Origin: CAVLCC01 sp963661535
GTDB lineage: Bacteria; Actinomycetota; Coriobacteriia; Coriobacteriales; CADBOM01
Direction of reading: 5' to 3'
Assembly: GCA_963661535.1 (NCBI GenBank)
Contig: CAVLCC010000016.1
Location: 1 to 39,236, forward strand
Length of the DNA stretch: 39,236 nt
Position numbers and translations under genes: made by a program. How positions within the stretch are numbered: position 1 is the first letter of the stretch; each line of letters starts with the position of its first letter. The notes beneath the pieces were generated by a model. It was not told the DNA's origin. It did no database searches and worked only from the letters and a program-made list of their open reading frames with translations. This document shows positions 24,538 to 33,570 of this stretch, in pieces.

Positions 24538-25671
24538 TTACCAATACCTAACCGCGTGACTCCACATGCCCATATAATACGAGATTTTAACTACGTCTCC
24601 AGGTTGCGGAGCATGAATAAATGCTCCTCCTCCAATGTAGATTCCAACGTGTCCGCTCATGCACAAAATATCACCAGGCTGAACATTAGAGAGTGAAACA
24701 TAAGTTCCACCAGAAGCCTGAGCGCTGGAAGTACGAGGGATTGAAATTCCTGCAACCCTATGGCAATATTGCGTGAGACCTGAGCAGTCTAGTCCAGAAT
24801 AAGGAGTTGTGCCACCCCAAACATAAGGAGTTCCTAGCTGACTATATGCAGCAGACACAATTGCTTGAGCAGCAGACTCATCTCCGCTGCCGCCAGAGCT
24901 TCCGCCACCCCAGTCATCATCATCGTCATAGCTATAGCTAGCCCCTCCACCAGAGTTAGAACCACCACTAGAGCTACTAGAGCTAGAAGCAGCATAAGCT
25001 TGCCTTGCAGCTTCTTCTTGTGCAGCCTCTTCTTGCGCTAAGAGATCTGCAACCTCTGCATCTAGGCTATCAACCTCTGCTTGATATTGCGTTTGCAACT
25101 CCTCTGCCTGGTTTTTGATAGTCTCAGCCTCGTTAAGCTTTTCTTGAGCTATTTGCTCTTGCTGCTTAAGCTCCTCGTATGCAGCCTCAGAATCAGCCTT
25201 TAGAGACTTGTTATTGTCAATCATCTGAGCTGTGCTGTCGTTAATTGCAGTAAGCAAATTCCATGTTGTGGAGAACTCTTTGAAAGTTGACGACCCAATT
25301 AGCACATCTATCATTGTGCTTTGATCTGCACGATACATCGACACAGCACGTTTTTGAAGCTGAGCCTGCGAGTCCTTAATCTTTTCAGACAGCTCATCAA
25401 TCTTGTTTTGCTCTTCTTGCTTTTTTGCTTCTGCTGCGTCATGTTCTTCTAGAGCAGTAAAATAGTTATCCGATGCAATGCCTAGTTGCGATTGAATTTC
25501 GCTTAGCTTTTGTCTAGCTGCATCTGCTTCGGCTTTTTTTGCATCTGATGGTGCCGCTTGGGCTAGCGCTGGCATCGACAAAACGCAAAGAAGCACCGAG
25601 CAAACAATACATGCGGTTTTTTGCATAATTGTTTTTGTGGCATCTGTGTTTATTGTCTTTAATGTCTTCAA
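24538..25671 (-). CDS. Secreted NlpC/P60 peptidoglycan hydrolase with N-terminal coiled coil (paralogue 2)
   Basis: The 377-aa protein has the same architecture as its downstream neighbour: signal peptide (IVCSVLLCVLSMPALAQA, cut before APSDAKK), a coiled coil of about 190 residues with the shared KRAVSMYRADQSTMIDVLIG block, a Ser/Gly/Asp-rich linker, and NlpC/P60 domain. Catalytic Cys296 lies in LDCSG, with His341 (SGHVG) and His353 (FIHAP). The TTG start has TTGGAG 7 nt upstream. The two genes are tandem paralogues in the same orientation, separated by a terminator, so they are transcribed separately. Roles in septum or lateral-wall remodelling are inferred from CwlO/PcsB-type relatives. 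Confidence 0.9.
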   Translation of the reverse strand: MKTLKTINTDATKTIMQKTACIVCSVLLCVLSMPALAQAAPSDAKKAEADAARQKLSEIQSQLGIASDNYFTALEEHDAAEAKKQEEQNKIDELSEKIKDSQAQLQKRAVSMYRADQSTMIDVLIGSSTFKEFSTTWNLLTAINDSTAQMIDNNKSLKADSEAAYEELKQQEQIAQEKLNEAETIKNQAEELQTQYQAEVDSLDAEVADLLAQEEAAQEEAARQAYAASSSSSSSGGSNSGGGASYSYDDDDDWGGGSSGGSGDESAAQAIVSAAYSQLGTPYVWGGTTPYSGLDCSGLTQYCHRVAGISIPRTSSAQASGGTYVSLSNVQPGDILCMSGHVGIYIGGGAFIHAPQPGDVVKISYYMGMWSHAVRYW

Positions 25672-26221
25672 AACAAAACTCCAATCTAACCTTGGTGAAT
25701 AATCTTAACCGCACTAAGCAAGGCGAGGTAAAGCTGCGCGGGCCTCACACTAAGGTGAGTTTTTAAGTAATACAAAACTCGCAAACATATACGCGATTTT
25801 TGCCTTTGACTTAACATCAAAAGCATACACATACACATACGCGCATAGCATTTGCACGCCATCTACTTATAAATATGGTTAGGATTATGACCCTTTGTGA
25901 GGTCGTATAAACCCAACTAGTTCATTTTGGCTACGATTATTCAGGTTTTTTAGCTGCGTTCTTGCGATTATCTTTTATGCAACTTTGCGCTGCATCACTG
26001 CATATAAATAAGAACAAGAACTGATTTCTTTTATTAGAAATCGTATGAAACAGGTTACCAAATAAACTGGCACCGCGTCAAATATTCACACAAACATCAT
26101 CTATGCAACATCATATGCACACTGTAAACGGTGGTAGCATATGCTTCAAACATAATTCAAGCACAAACCTTAAGCTTAGCTATAAAGCTAGAAATTGCAC
26201 CCTAACGTCAAACTAATGCAA
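25672..26221. other. 550-bp gene-free region upstream of NlpC/P60 paralogue 2
   Basis: No protein or tRNA gene is visible. It holds two hairpins: 25886-25907 (TATGACC/GGTCGTA, one wobble pair) and 26023-26042 (GATTTCT/AGAAATC). The second lies downstream of the UDP-sugar dehydrogenase gene and could end it, although no T run follows on that strand. I compared the region with the c-di-AMP (ydaO) riboswitch often found before such hydrolases and did not find its conserved segments. Confidence 0.5.
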
Positions 26222-27469
26222 CTAGTTTTTAAGCATGTATCTGCAATCTATGATTGTTTTTCCTCTAGCAAGATCTGGAAGTTTAGAGAACTGACGCCAT
26301 GGTGTGGCGATAACCAAAACATCTGCCCTAGAACATATTTCGCTCATACCAAAGGCATAGGAGATGTTTTGTTTGTACTCGGTTGCATAGTCGTCGTTTG
26401 CAATTGGGTCATATGCAATTATGTTGCTATAGCCCATCTCTATAAGCTTATCAATTATTTTTGCAGAAACCGAATTTCTAACGTCGCCAGAGCCCTGTTT
26501 AAACGTAAGTCCGCATATTCCCAAAGCTTGGTCTTTTGTTGCTCTAGATGCAATCTCTGCACAAACTTTAGCTGGAATTTCGTCGTTAACTTTGCGCACA
26601 GTTTCTAAAAGTGGAGCCTCACTTCCACACTCATTTGCAAGTCGAATAAAATCCGAAGTATCCTTGGGTAAGTTAACTCCGCCAAAGCCACAACCTGGGT
26701 ATACATAACCTCGCATTGTGTTGTCCATCCAGCGTCGGTCCATCTGCAAAATTCCAAAGGCTTCTGGAATATCAATGTCTCCTATTGCTCTGGCAACCTG
26801 TGCCATCTCGTTAGAATAACTAATCATTGTTGCAAGCAAAGTGCTGGTAAGATACCTAATAAACTCTGCGGTGCAATAAGAAACCGATTTAATCGGAACA
26901 CCAAAAGCCTCATAGTGCCTTTTTAGTATCTCTTTGTCGCGCTTAGATTCAACGCCTAGCACAACGCGGCTTGGGTTAATAAAGTCGTCCCAACATTTGC
27001 CCTCCCTTATAAACTCAGGGCAAAATGCCAGACCAAAATTTTCTCCTGGAACAGAACCTATCTCTGCAAAATAAGGGAAAATTATGTTGTCCATTGTGCC
27101 TGGAAGCATAGGAGTTTTTATGCAGATTGTAAAGTAGTTATCAAACCCGGTGTCTAGGATATCGTCTATTGCTTGAAATATATTTGAGTAGTCGAGTTCG
27201 TCGCCATGCAATTTTGGAGTGCCTACACACACAAAGAATGTGTCGACTCCATTTGGAACATCATCAATATCTTCAACTACGCTAAAGCCATTATTTAGAT
27301 GTCTAGATAAAGCATCATCTAAGCCAGGTTCGTAGTATGGAATTTTGCCTCTTCTTATAAGATCAGCTCTAAATTCGTCGGTCTCTACTCCATAAACTTT
27401 TTCGCCCATCTCGGCAAAACCCAAAGCTACAGTTAGACCAATGTAGCCCAATCCAAGAACAGCAATCAT
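26222..27469 (-). CDS. UDP-glucose/GDP-mannose dehydrogenase family protein
   Basis: This NAD-dependent dehydrogenase oxidises a nucleotide sugar (for example UDP-glucose to UDP-glucuronate) for surface polysaccharides. The 415 residues show an N-terminal Rossmann motif (VLGLGYIGL), CVGTPK, the FCPEFIREG substrate loop and the catalytic Cys260 in YPGCGFGGVNLPKD. GLTFKQGSGDVRNSVS lies in the C-terminal domain. I choose the ATG at 27469, because AGGGG lies 9 nt upstream; a GTG two codons earlier is too close. It stands alone, without other polysaccharide genes, so the exact sugar cannot be stated. Confidence 0.93.
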   Translation of the reverse strand: MIAVLGLGYIGLTVALGFAEMGEKVYGVETDEFRADLIRRGKIPYYEPGLDDALSRHLNNGFSVVEDIDDVPNGVDTFFVCVGTPKLHGDELDYSNIFQAIDDILDTGFDNYFTICIKTPMLPGTMDNIIFPYFAEIGSVPGENFGLAFCPEFIREGKCWDDFINPSRVVLGVESKRDKEILKRHYEAFGVPIKSVSYCTAEFIRYLTSTLLATMISYSNEMAQVARAIGDIDIPEAFGILQMDRRWMDNTMRGYVYPGCGFGGVNLPKDTSDFIRLANECGSEAPLLETVRKVNDEIPAKVCAEIASRATKDQALGICGLTFKQGSGDVRNSVSAKIIDKLIEMGYSNIIAYDPIANDDYATEYKQNISYAFGMSEICSRADVLVIATPWRQFSKLPDLARGKTIIDCRYMLKN

Positions 27470-27589
27470 ATACACAAACCCCTAGTGTTTAAGACGCAAA
27501 TTATCGTGCAATAAAAGTATATTTGTGCTTGTGTTATATAAAGCTTTGATGCTCGCAAGCGGAAAGGCTTTGTTGTTGATGGATGCGGT

Positions 27590-27610
27590 GGGTTGGGTGG
27601 GCTGGATGGG
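27590..27610 (+). other. G-quadruplex-forming motif between divergent ugd-like and arsR-type genes
   Basis: Four GGG runs with loops of 2, 1 and 6 nt (GGG-TT-GGG-T-GGG-CTGGAT-GGG) occur on the plus strand in an otherwise AT-rich 270-bp divergent intergenic region, about 130 bp before the metal-sensor gene. The motif satisfies the standard G4 pattern. Folding or regulation is inference. Confidence 0.5.
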
Positions 27611-27738
27611 TTAATAGGCATAGATTAACTAGATGCGTTTGTTAGACGCAACGCAATTAGCAACCCTATATGGCGTTAAAATTGTGTAAGCAAAACATTT
27701 GCAAGAAAATGGCTTAAGCATTTAAGAAGGTATAGAAG

Positions 27739-28080
27739 ATGGCTGGAAATTTTTGTGCGCACGATGCAGATAATGAAAATACAAATGTTCACGAAATAAC
27801 AGACGAGGAGTTCTTGTATGATCTATCCGACTTGTTTGGCATCTTTGCTGATACAACGAGAATTAAAATGCTATACGCACTAAAGGGCAAAGAGATGAGC
27901 GTATCTGAACTTGCTCAAACTGTGGGTGTTTCTCAATCTGCTGCATCGCATCAACTTCGCACGCTCAAGCAAGCCCGATTGGTTAAGTTTAAAAAAGATG
28001 GCAAAAATGTTTATTACACGCTATGCGACGACCATGTTACAACCATCTTAGAAATGGGAATTGACCATCTCTGTGAGTAG
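27739..28080 (+). CDS. ArsR/SmtB-family metal-sensing repressor
   Basis: This is a 113-aa winged-helix repressor of the SmtB/ArsR family. The recognition region reads SELAQTVGVSQSAASHQLRTLK, followed by a wing (KFKKDGKNVYYTL). The C-terminal helix carries D97, H99, H110 and E113 in exactly the D-x-H-x10-H-x2-E spacing of the alpha-5 zinc/cobalt site of SmtB and CzrA. An N-terminal CAHD segment (C6, H8) might add a second site. AGAAGG lies 9 nt before the ATG. No metal exporter or P-type ATPase is adjacent; downstream lies the convergent hydrogenase operon. Its target is therefore either itself or a gene elsewhere. Confidence 0.92.
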   Translation: MAGNFCAHDADNENTNVHEITDEEFLYDLSDLFGIFADTTRIKMLYALKGKEMSVSELAQTVGVSQSAASHQLRTLKQARLVKFKKDGKNVYYTLCDDHVTTILEMGIDHLCE

Positions 28081-28265
28081 AGCTAAGTCCAACACAGATA
28101 GTTAATTTGCATTTGCTTCGGATAAACCTTAATGCTCAAACAAACATCTCAAAACACACACAGAGCAAGCATAGGTTTTTTAAGCTCGCCTTATATGCAA
28201 TCTCCCCTATGCACCCTATATACAAACCCCCTACAACAAACCCCCTACACACACTCACAAAAGCA

Positions 28266-28305
28266 CACAAAAAAGTGCCTTGCCGCCCAAAGGCAACAAG
28301 GCACT
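28266..28305 (-). terminator. Rho-independent terminator of the Ech hydrogenase operon
   Basis: Perfect 9-bp arms AGTGCCTTG (28274-28282) and CAAGGCACT (28297-28305) are followed on the minus strand by TTTTTTGTGTG. It lies about 50 bp past the last hydrogenase gene and may also stop read-through from the convergent metal-sensor gene. Confidence 0.85.
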
Positions 28306-28354
28306 CTACTTATTAAGTTATAGCAAAAACATGCTTAGTAACTTAGCTTAACTT

Positions 28355-28738
28355 TTAAGCCTCCGCAGGCTCAGCCTCTTTTGCTGGCTCTTCCTCTTCA
28401 GGCTTAATTGTTTTGCGGTTAACCTTTTCAACCGCTACGCATTTATCAAATGAATCCATGCTCAAACAATTCTTTGGGCATCTCTCTACGCACTCACCAC
28501 AACGAATGCAAAGATAAGGATCAATCTCCCAAGAGCGTTCTCCCTTTTTGTCAACCTTAATTGCGTTTGCAGGGCAATTTTTGCCGCACAAACCACACAA
28601 AATACAGGTATCGATATCTACCTCAACCACACCGCGTGTTGCATCAAAAGGTTGCATAGGTATTACAGGATACATTTTGGTTGCAGGCTTATGAAACAAG
28701 TTACTAAAAGATGTTCCAGCCAATGAAAGCATTCCCAT
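28355..28738 (-). CDS. echF: Ech-type hydrogenase ferredoxin subunit
   Basis: This 127-aa polyferredoxin subunit is of the NuoI/EchF type. Two CxxCxxCxxxCP motifs bind two [4Fe-4S] clusters: C45-C48-C51-C55 and C77-C80-C83-C87. They pass electrons from reduced ferredoxin towards the hydrogenase module. The C-terminus is an acidic tail rich in Glu and Ala. I choose the ATG at 28738, with TAGGAG about 10 nt before it; the frame runs further up into echE without a ribosome site. It is the last gene of the operon, 13 bp after echE. Confidence 0.93.
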   Translation of the reverse strand: MGMLSLAGTSFSNLFHKPATKMYPVIPMQPFDATRGVVEVDIDTCILCGLCGKNCPANAIKVDKKGERSWEIDPYLCIRCGECVERCPKNCLSMDSFDKCVAVEKVNRKTIKPEEEEPAKEAEPAEA

Positions 28739-28751
28739 GTTTTTCACGCTC

Positions 28752-29840
28752 CTATCTTTCAGTGCAGCTAATGCACGGGTCGATGGATAGGACATTAAGC
28801 GGAACATCAGCTAGCTTGCATCCTTGAAGAATGTGTACCAAACCTGCGATGTTCTGGCTCGTAGGTGTGCGGATTCTGAACCTCTCCAAGAACTTGGTTC
28901 CATTGCCCAGACCATAATATGCACATTCGCCACGAGGTTGCTCTAGGTGATTGATAAAGCGTCCACCCTCTTCAGGATTGCCTTTAACTTTGATCTTTAC
29001 CTCACCCTCAGGGATCTTCTCAACTAGCTCTTTGATTATAGCCACTGATTGATAGACCTCTTGGCAACGAACTTCGCTGCGAGCAAAGTTGTCGCAACCA
29101 TCACTTGTTACAGGCTCAAAGTCAGCTAGACAGCTATAAGCTCCATGTCCTAGTGTTCTAACATCTTCTGCAATTCCAGAAGCTCTACCAAAAGGACCAA
29201 CTACTGATAGGTTTTGAGCAACATCTTTTGGAAGATATCCGCTTCCTACCATTCTGTCACGCACAGAGTAGTCGGTTAAGAAAGTCTTTACCAAAGTATC
29301 GTATGAGCTCATGAGCTTCTCAAGCTCAATAACAATACCTTGAAGTTCGCTGTCTTCAATGTCGTGTTTAACTCCACCAACATTGCAGTAAGACAAAATT
29401 ACACGACCTCCAGTTGTGCGCTCAAAGATATCGAGCACAGTCTCGCGAAGCTTCCAGCACTGATAGAACAAATTCTCAAATCCAAATGCGTCAGCTGCAA
29501 GTCCTAGCCAAAGCAAGTGACTGTGAACCCTCGAGATCTCTTGCATAATTGCACGCAAATACTCAGCACGCTCAGGAATCTCAATTCCCATAATTCCTTC
29601 TACAGTTTGGGAATATCCATAACTGTGACCAAAGGAGCAAATGCCGCAAATGCGTTCGCAAACATATACAAACTTTGTGTAGTCTTTTGTTTGAACTAGC
29701 TTCTCTAGACCACGGTGAATAAATCCAATTTGAGGAATTGCCTCAACTACTGTTTCATCTTCGAGCACTAGGTCGAGATGAATTGGCTCCGGCAGCACTG
29801 GATGCTGGGGGCCGAATGGAATAACTGTTCGCTTGCTCAT
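28752..29840 (-). CDS. echE: Ech-type [NiFe]-hydrogenase large subunit
   Basis: This is the catalytic large subunit of a group 4 [NiFe] hydrogenase, homologous to NuoD. Both nickel-binding motifs are present: RICGICSFGHSYG (C65, C68) and the C-terminal DPCISCTER (C356, C359). It is thus a real hydrogenase, not a NuoD or Mbx-type subunit, which lose these cysteines. The 362-residue protein ends right after DPCISCTER, so there is no C-terminal peptide for a maturation protease to remove, as reported for CooH/EchE-type subunits. The ATG overlaps the echD stop by one base. The subunit faces the cytosol. Confidence 0.96.
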   Translation of the reverse strand: MSKRTVIPFGPQHPVLPEPIHLDLVLEDETVVEAIPQIGFIHRGLEKLVQTKDYTKFVYVCERICGICSFGHSYGYSQTVEGIMGIEIPERAEYLRAIMQEISRVHSHLLWLGLAADAFGFENLFYQCWKLRETVLDIFERTTGGRVILSYCNVGGVKHDIEDSELQGIVIELEKLMSSYDTLVKTFLTDYSVRDRMVGSGYLPKDVAQNLSVVGPFGRASGIAEDVRTLGHGAYSCLADFEPVTSDGCDNFARSEVRCQEVYQSVAIIKELVEKIPEGEVKIKVKGNPEEGGRFINHLEQPRGECAYYGLGNGTKFLERFRIRTPTSQNIAGLVHILQGCKLADVPLNVLSIDPCISCTER

Positions 29841-30316
29841 TAGGCCTCCTCTCCGCCCTCTACAGGTGCTTCTTCATTTTCTTTAGATAGATTTACTTTA
29901 TCTTCTGCTAGCTCCTCAACAAGATCCATTCCAGGAGCCAACTCTTCTTCAAGATACTTTGCAGCCTCTGGATTCATAGGAGCTCCAACAGCAACTCTGT
30001 AGAAGTTTCCTTTAAAGTCGATTGAAATTCCATCGACCAAAACTGCAAACAAATCATGCATCTCGTTTTCAAATACAAATGCTGCACCATAAAAACCTGT
30101 TATAGATGGTACATGTGTGCCATTTTGAACTCTTAATAGAAGGTTTTCGACTTCGGTTCCAATACCTTTAGCAAAGGTATATAGAATCTCAACTCCACCC
30201 TCTATAGTTGTGGCACAAAGCTGAACAAATCTCCAGCCAGCGCTTTTATATTTTTGTACTTCGGGAAGAAGCTCGCCAAGCTCTATTTCCCTGTAAACCT
30301 GTGGTGTACTAGGCAT
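29840..30316 (-). CDS. echD: Ech-type hydrogenase NuoC-like subunit
   Basis: This is a 158-aa NuoC/30-kDa-type subunit with the signature ENEMHDLF at 83-90 and a Glu-rich C-terminal tail. It lacks cofactors and stabilises the small/large subunit contact on the cytosolic side. GGGAGG lies just before the ATG, which overlaps the end of echC by 8 bp. It is shorter than respiratory NuoC, as usual for EchD. Confidence 0.9.
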   Translation of the reverse strand: MPSTPQVYREIELGELLPEVQKYKSAGWRFVQLCATTIEGGVEILYTFAKGIGTEVENLLLRVQNGTHVPSITGFYGAAFVFENEMHDLFAVLVDGISIDFKGNFYRVAVGAPMNPEAAKYLEEELAPGMDLVEELAEDKVNLSKENEEAPVEGGEEA

Positions 30317-30740
30317 TCTTGACAGCCTCCCTCTTTTGCTCTAAAACGCCAAGACCCTCAACCACTGCATTTATGATTGTTTCGGGTCTAACAGCGCATC
30401 CAGGTGCATACACATCAACTGGAATTGCCTGATCAACGCCGCCAATAACATTATAAGTATCGCGGAAGATGCCGCCTGTGCATGCACAAACTCCGCAAGC
30501 AACAACTACTTTTGGCTCAAGCATCTGATCATAAATTTGCTTAACTACGTTAATGTTTTGCTCGTTTACGCTGCCTGTAATAAGCAAAACGTCGGCATGT
30601 TTGGGGTTACCTGTGTTGATAATACCAAAGCGCTCAACATCATACATTGGCGTAAGGCAAGCTAAAACTTCAATGTCGCAACCGTTGCAGCTCGATCCAT
30701 CATAGTGGATTAGCCAAGGCGACTTGCTTGTACTAGACAT
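30309..30740 (-). CDS. echC: Ech-type hydrogenase small subunit
   Basis: This is a 143-aa NuoB/PSST-type small subunit that binds the proximal [4Fe-4S] cluster and relays electrons to the nickel site. Ligand cysteines are visible as C18 and C21 (CNGCDIE), C85 in GVCACTGG and C115 in PGCAVRPE. It has no Tat signal, so the enzyme is cytosol-facing. GGAGG precedes the ATG. Confidence 0.95.
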   Translation of the reverse strand: MSSTSKSPWLIHYDGSSCNGCDIEVLACLTPMYDVERFGIINTGNPKHADVLLITGSVNEQNINVVKQIYDQMLEPKVVVACGVCACTGGIFRDTYNVIGGVDQAIPVDVYAPGCAVRPETIINAVVEGLGVLEQKREAVKNA

Positions 30741-30751
30741 TTAAGACCTCC

Positions 30752-31639
30752 TTAGACAAACCACTGGTATGCATATGCCAGATAGCAAAGATTGATGGCG
30801 AACAGAATAAGAATGATGAGCCATGTAGAACCCAAAACGGTTTGCCAGTTCATACGAGCAAATGTGTTGTCAACCAAGATTGCAATTGTAAACACAATGC
30901 CCATTACTACGATGGCAACAATCCATGACCACCATGGAGCATATACAAAGAACATACCCATCATAAAGATAAGAATTACGCTCTCATACCAGTGCATAAT
31001 CTCAAACATTGCAAAGGTCTTACCACTCATTTCTTGAGTGATGCCCTTTACTAGTTCTTGATGTGCGTGGTGAGATGTTGAAACATCCCATGGTGACTTG
31101 CGCATCTTCATCATATATACGAGCACAAATGCTACAAATATGAATGGCAAAGCTGCAATAATTGGAAGTTGAGCATCAATAACAACAGAAGAATTAAACG
31201 ACTTTGTTGCAAGATACACACCAATTGGTAGCAAAATTACAAGTGGCTCATATGCAGTGATCATCAAAATTTCGCGCATGCCACCAGCGTCTGCATAAGG
31301 TGAACGAGCACAAAATGCAGCAATTACAATAAATAGCTCAGCTAGTGCCATTGTAAAGAACACAAGCAGTAGGTTGCCTCCCATAAAAAATATTACGCCT
31401 GAGACAATCATGAAAATCAAAGCGATACCAACGTAAAAGCCAAGCACGCTATTAACAGATGCCTTCTCTTTAGCAAAGAGTTTTTTAACATCGTATATAG
31501 GCTGCAAAATTGGAGGTCCAACTCTGCTTTGCATGCGAGCAGTGATTTTGCGGTCTAGTCCATCGGCCAAAGCTCCAACGATAGGACCCAGTACGACAAA
31601 GGCAACAGCGCAAATAATCGAAATAGTAAGCGAGGTCAT
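30752..31639 (-). CDS. echB: Ech-type hydrogenase membrane subunit, NuoH-like
   Basis: This is a 295-aa integral membrane protein with about eight helices, of the NuoH/HycD/EchB family. The cytosolic signature RMQSRVGPPILQPIYDVKKL, the SPYADAGGMREI segment and the acidic loop after SPWDVSTSHHAHQE identify it. It anchors the soluble hydrogenase arm and shapes the quinone-like/coupling cavity. The ATG at 31639 overlaps the echA stop (TAATG), and GGAGGTG lies 7 nt upstream; a longer frame inside echA is not needed. Confidence 0.94.
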   Translation of the reverse strand: MTSLTISIICAVAFVVLGPIVGALADGLDRKITARMQSRVGPPILQPIYDVKKLFAKEKASVNSVLGFYVGIALIFMIVSGVIFFMGGNLLLVFFTMALAELFIVIAAFCARSPYADAGGMREILMITAYEPLVILLPIGVYLATKSFNSSVVIDAQLPIIAALPFIFVAFVLVYMMKMRKSPWDVSTSHHAHQELVKGITQEMSGKTFAMFEIMHWYESVILIFMMGMFFVYAPWWSWIVAIVVMGIVFTIAILVDNTFARMNWQTVLGSTWLIILILFAINLCYLAYAYQWFV

Positions 31640-33570
31640 TAGAGTACACCTCCCATTCCAATACCCATAGCCACAGTTGCAAGCAATCCAATGCAGATAA
31701 ATGCAATGCATGCAATGCTGCCAGGAAGATTTAAGACTTTAGCTCCAAACCATTTTTCGAGATACCAGTTTCTCTCTGTTGTCTCAACTGGAGCAGAAAG
31801 TGAACCCATATAAGTGCGAGCATCAAAATCAACACCCGCGCCTCCAAGATAAATGTCTTGATGGCGACCTTTAGAGCGTCCAAAGAATCCTAGTGTCAAA
31901 ACAACTAGAGCAACAACTATGCAAGACATAATCATCAAGTTGTCTTCGCCCATGTTGAATTGGAACGACTTGTAGATGCCCTCGATATATGGAACAACAA
32001 CAAACTTAGATATGACTGGAATTGCAATACAGCAAGCAATTACGAGTGCAACACAAAGCATGAGTGCAAACCACTCACAACCGTTAACTGTTTCTTCGTC
32101 ATTGTTTGCATGACCAGCAATTGCTGAGACCTTAGCAATCCACTTAGACCAGAAGAAGAAAGTCATAGCCGATCCAAATGCCAAGATTACAAGCAAGAAT
32201 GAGTATCCGGTATCTGCGATTGATACCAAAACACCCCACTTAGAAATGAGCATACCAAATGGAGCAACAAACATGCAGAACATGCCTATTACCATCAAGC
32301 GTGCCAAGCGTGGCATTTTAACAAAGAGATTGTCCATATCCTCTATGTCGCGGCTACCAATGTGGTGCTCAGCTGTGCCTACGCACATGAAGAGCAAAGC
32401 CTTGGTGCAAGCATGGAAGATAATTAAGAAAATGCCAGCCCAAATGCTTTCTGCCGTGCCTATGCCTGCGCACAGAACAATTAGACCTAAGTTTGAAATT
32501 GTGGAGTAAGCAAGAACTCTCTTGCCATTGCTCTCCGAAATTGCCATTGCAGCACAGAAAATAAATGTAAAGCTACCCACCATCATGATCATTAGTCCAG
32601 ACCATGTTCCGGTGAGACAGGGTGCGATTTTTATAAGAATAAATACGCCAGCCTTAACCATCGTTGATGAGTGAAGAAGGGCGCTTGTTGGGGTTGGTGC
32701 AACCATTGCACCCAACAACCAAGATTGGAATGGCATTTGTGCCGCTTTTGTAAGACCAGCGAATGCCAAAAGTCCTGCAGGGATTAGCGCATATTGACCA
32801 GTCTCAATCATTTCGGCTAAGCTCAAAGTTTCAAATTGTGCTCCCAAAACAATTAGACCAACTCCAAAAGCAATGCCGCCAAGTAGGTTCATGTTAATTT
32901 GCCTAAATGAGTTTGCAATTGCCTCTTTGGTGCGCGTATATCCAATTAGGAGGAACGAGCAAACTGTTGTTATCTCCCAACCAGTGTAGAGCCACATCAT
33001 GTTGTTGGAGAATACAATCAAAAACATTGCAGACAAAAATACGAACATGATGCCAAAGAAAAATCCGCGTCTATCAGCATTTTCGCCTGTAACTGGATCT
33101 CCTGCACCATGGTGAGCTGCAAAGTCTTTCATGTAACCAACAGCGTAGATGCAAATCGCACTACCAACAATACCGATGATTAGCGCCATTATTACGCTAA
33201 ACGAATCGATGTAGAAGCCATCCTCAACCTCGATAGTATGCGCCACACAAAACTCTAGAACTATCACAACTGCAATTGATACCAATGCAAGAATGACAGC
33301 TAGGGCATTGCCTCGACGCACGCCGTGCCAGAGAACAACTCCCGCCAAAAACAGATCTACTGCAAATAACGCATAATTAACTATCTCGCTTTTAAAAGCA
33401 ATCATTTGCGTATCTGCGAGCAGATATTGAACCGCCAGCGCAATTGATGCGGCCATTATAACCGCAGCGCTGAAGTAAGTGATGATCCCTCTTACCTTCT
33501 GATTTGGAATAACTGCAATAGCTATTGCCGGAATCAGTGGAAAGAGGATCAAAAATCCCACAGCATACAA
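31639..33570 (-). CDS. echA: Ech-type hydrogenase antiporter-like subunit, NuoL/MrpA family
   Basis: This is a 643-aa membrane protein with about 16 helices that belongs to the NuoL/HyfB/EchA family of ion-pumping subunits. It contains the core segments MWLYTGWEITTVCSFLLIGY, APTPTSALLHSSTMVKAG (a Lys/His-bearing broken helix) and FHACTKALLFM. It presumably moves H+ or Na+ out of the cell when electrons flow to protons. I choose the TTG at 33570, with AGGAG 8 nt upstream, which gives a natural start MYAVGFLILFPLIPAI; the frame runs to 33624 without a ribosome site. It is the first gene of the six-gene operon. Confidence 0.93.
   Translation of the reverse strand: MYAVGFLILFPLIPAIAIAVIPNQKVRGIITYFSAAVIMAASIALAVQYLLADTQMIAFKSEIVNYALFAVDLFLAGVVLWHGVRRGNALAVILALVSIAVVIVLEFCVAHTIEVEDGFYIDSFSVIMALIIGIVGSAICIYAVGYMKDFAAHHGAGDPVTGENADRRGFFFGIMFVFLSAMFLIVFSNNMMWLYTGWEITTVCSFLLIGYTRTKEAIANSFRQINMNLLGGIAFGVGLIVLGAQFETLSLAEMIETGQYALIPAGLLAFAGLTKAAQMPFQSWLLGAMVAPTPTSALLHSSTMVKAGVFILIKIAPCLTGTWSGLMIMMVGSFTFIFCAAMAISESNGKRVLAYSTISNLGLIVLCAGIGTAESIWAGIFLIIFHACTKALLFMCVGTAEHHIGSRDIEDMDNLFVKMPRLARLMVIGMFCMFVAPFGMLISKWGVLVSIADTGYSFLLVILAFGSAMTFFFWSKWIAKVSAIAGHANNDEETVNGCEWFALMLCVALVIACCIAIPVISKFVVVPYIEGIYKSFQFNMGEDNLMIMSCIVVALVVLTLGFFGRSKGRHQDIYLGGAGVDFDARTYMGSLSAPVETTERNWYLEKWFGAKVLNLPGSIACIAFICIGLLATVAMGIGMGGVL

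Noticed and set aside
25672..26221. c-di-AMP (ydaO) riboswitch upstream of the NlpC/P60 gene
   Set aside because: This class often precedes such hydrolases, but the conserved segments (for example GGGGUGAAUC and GCUAACCUCG) are not visible on the minus strand.
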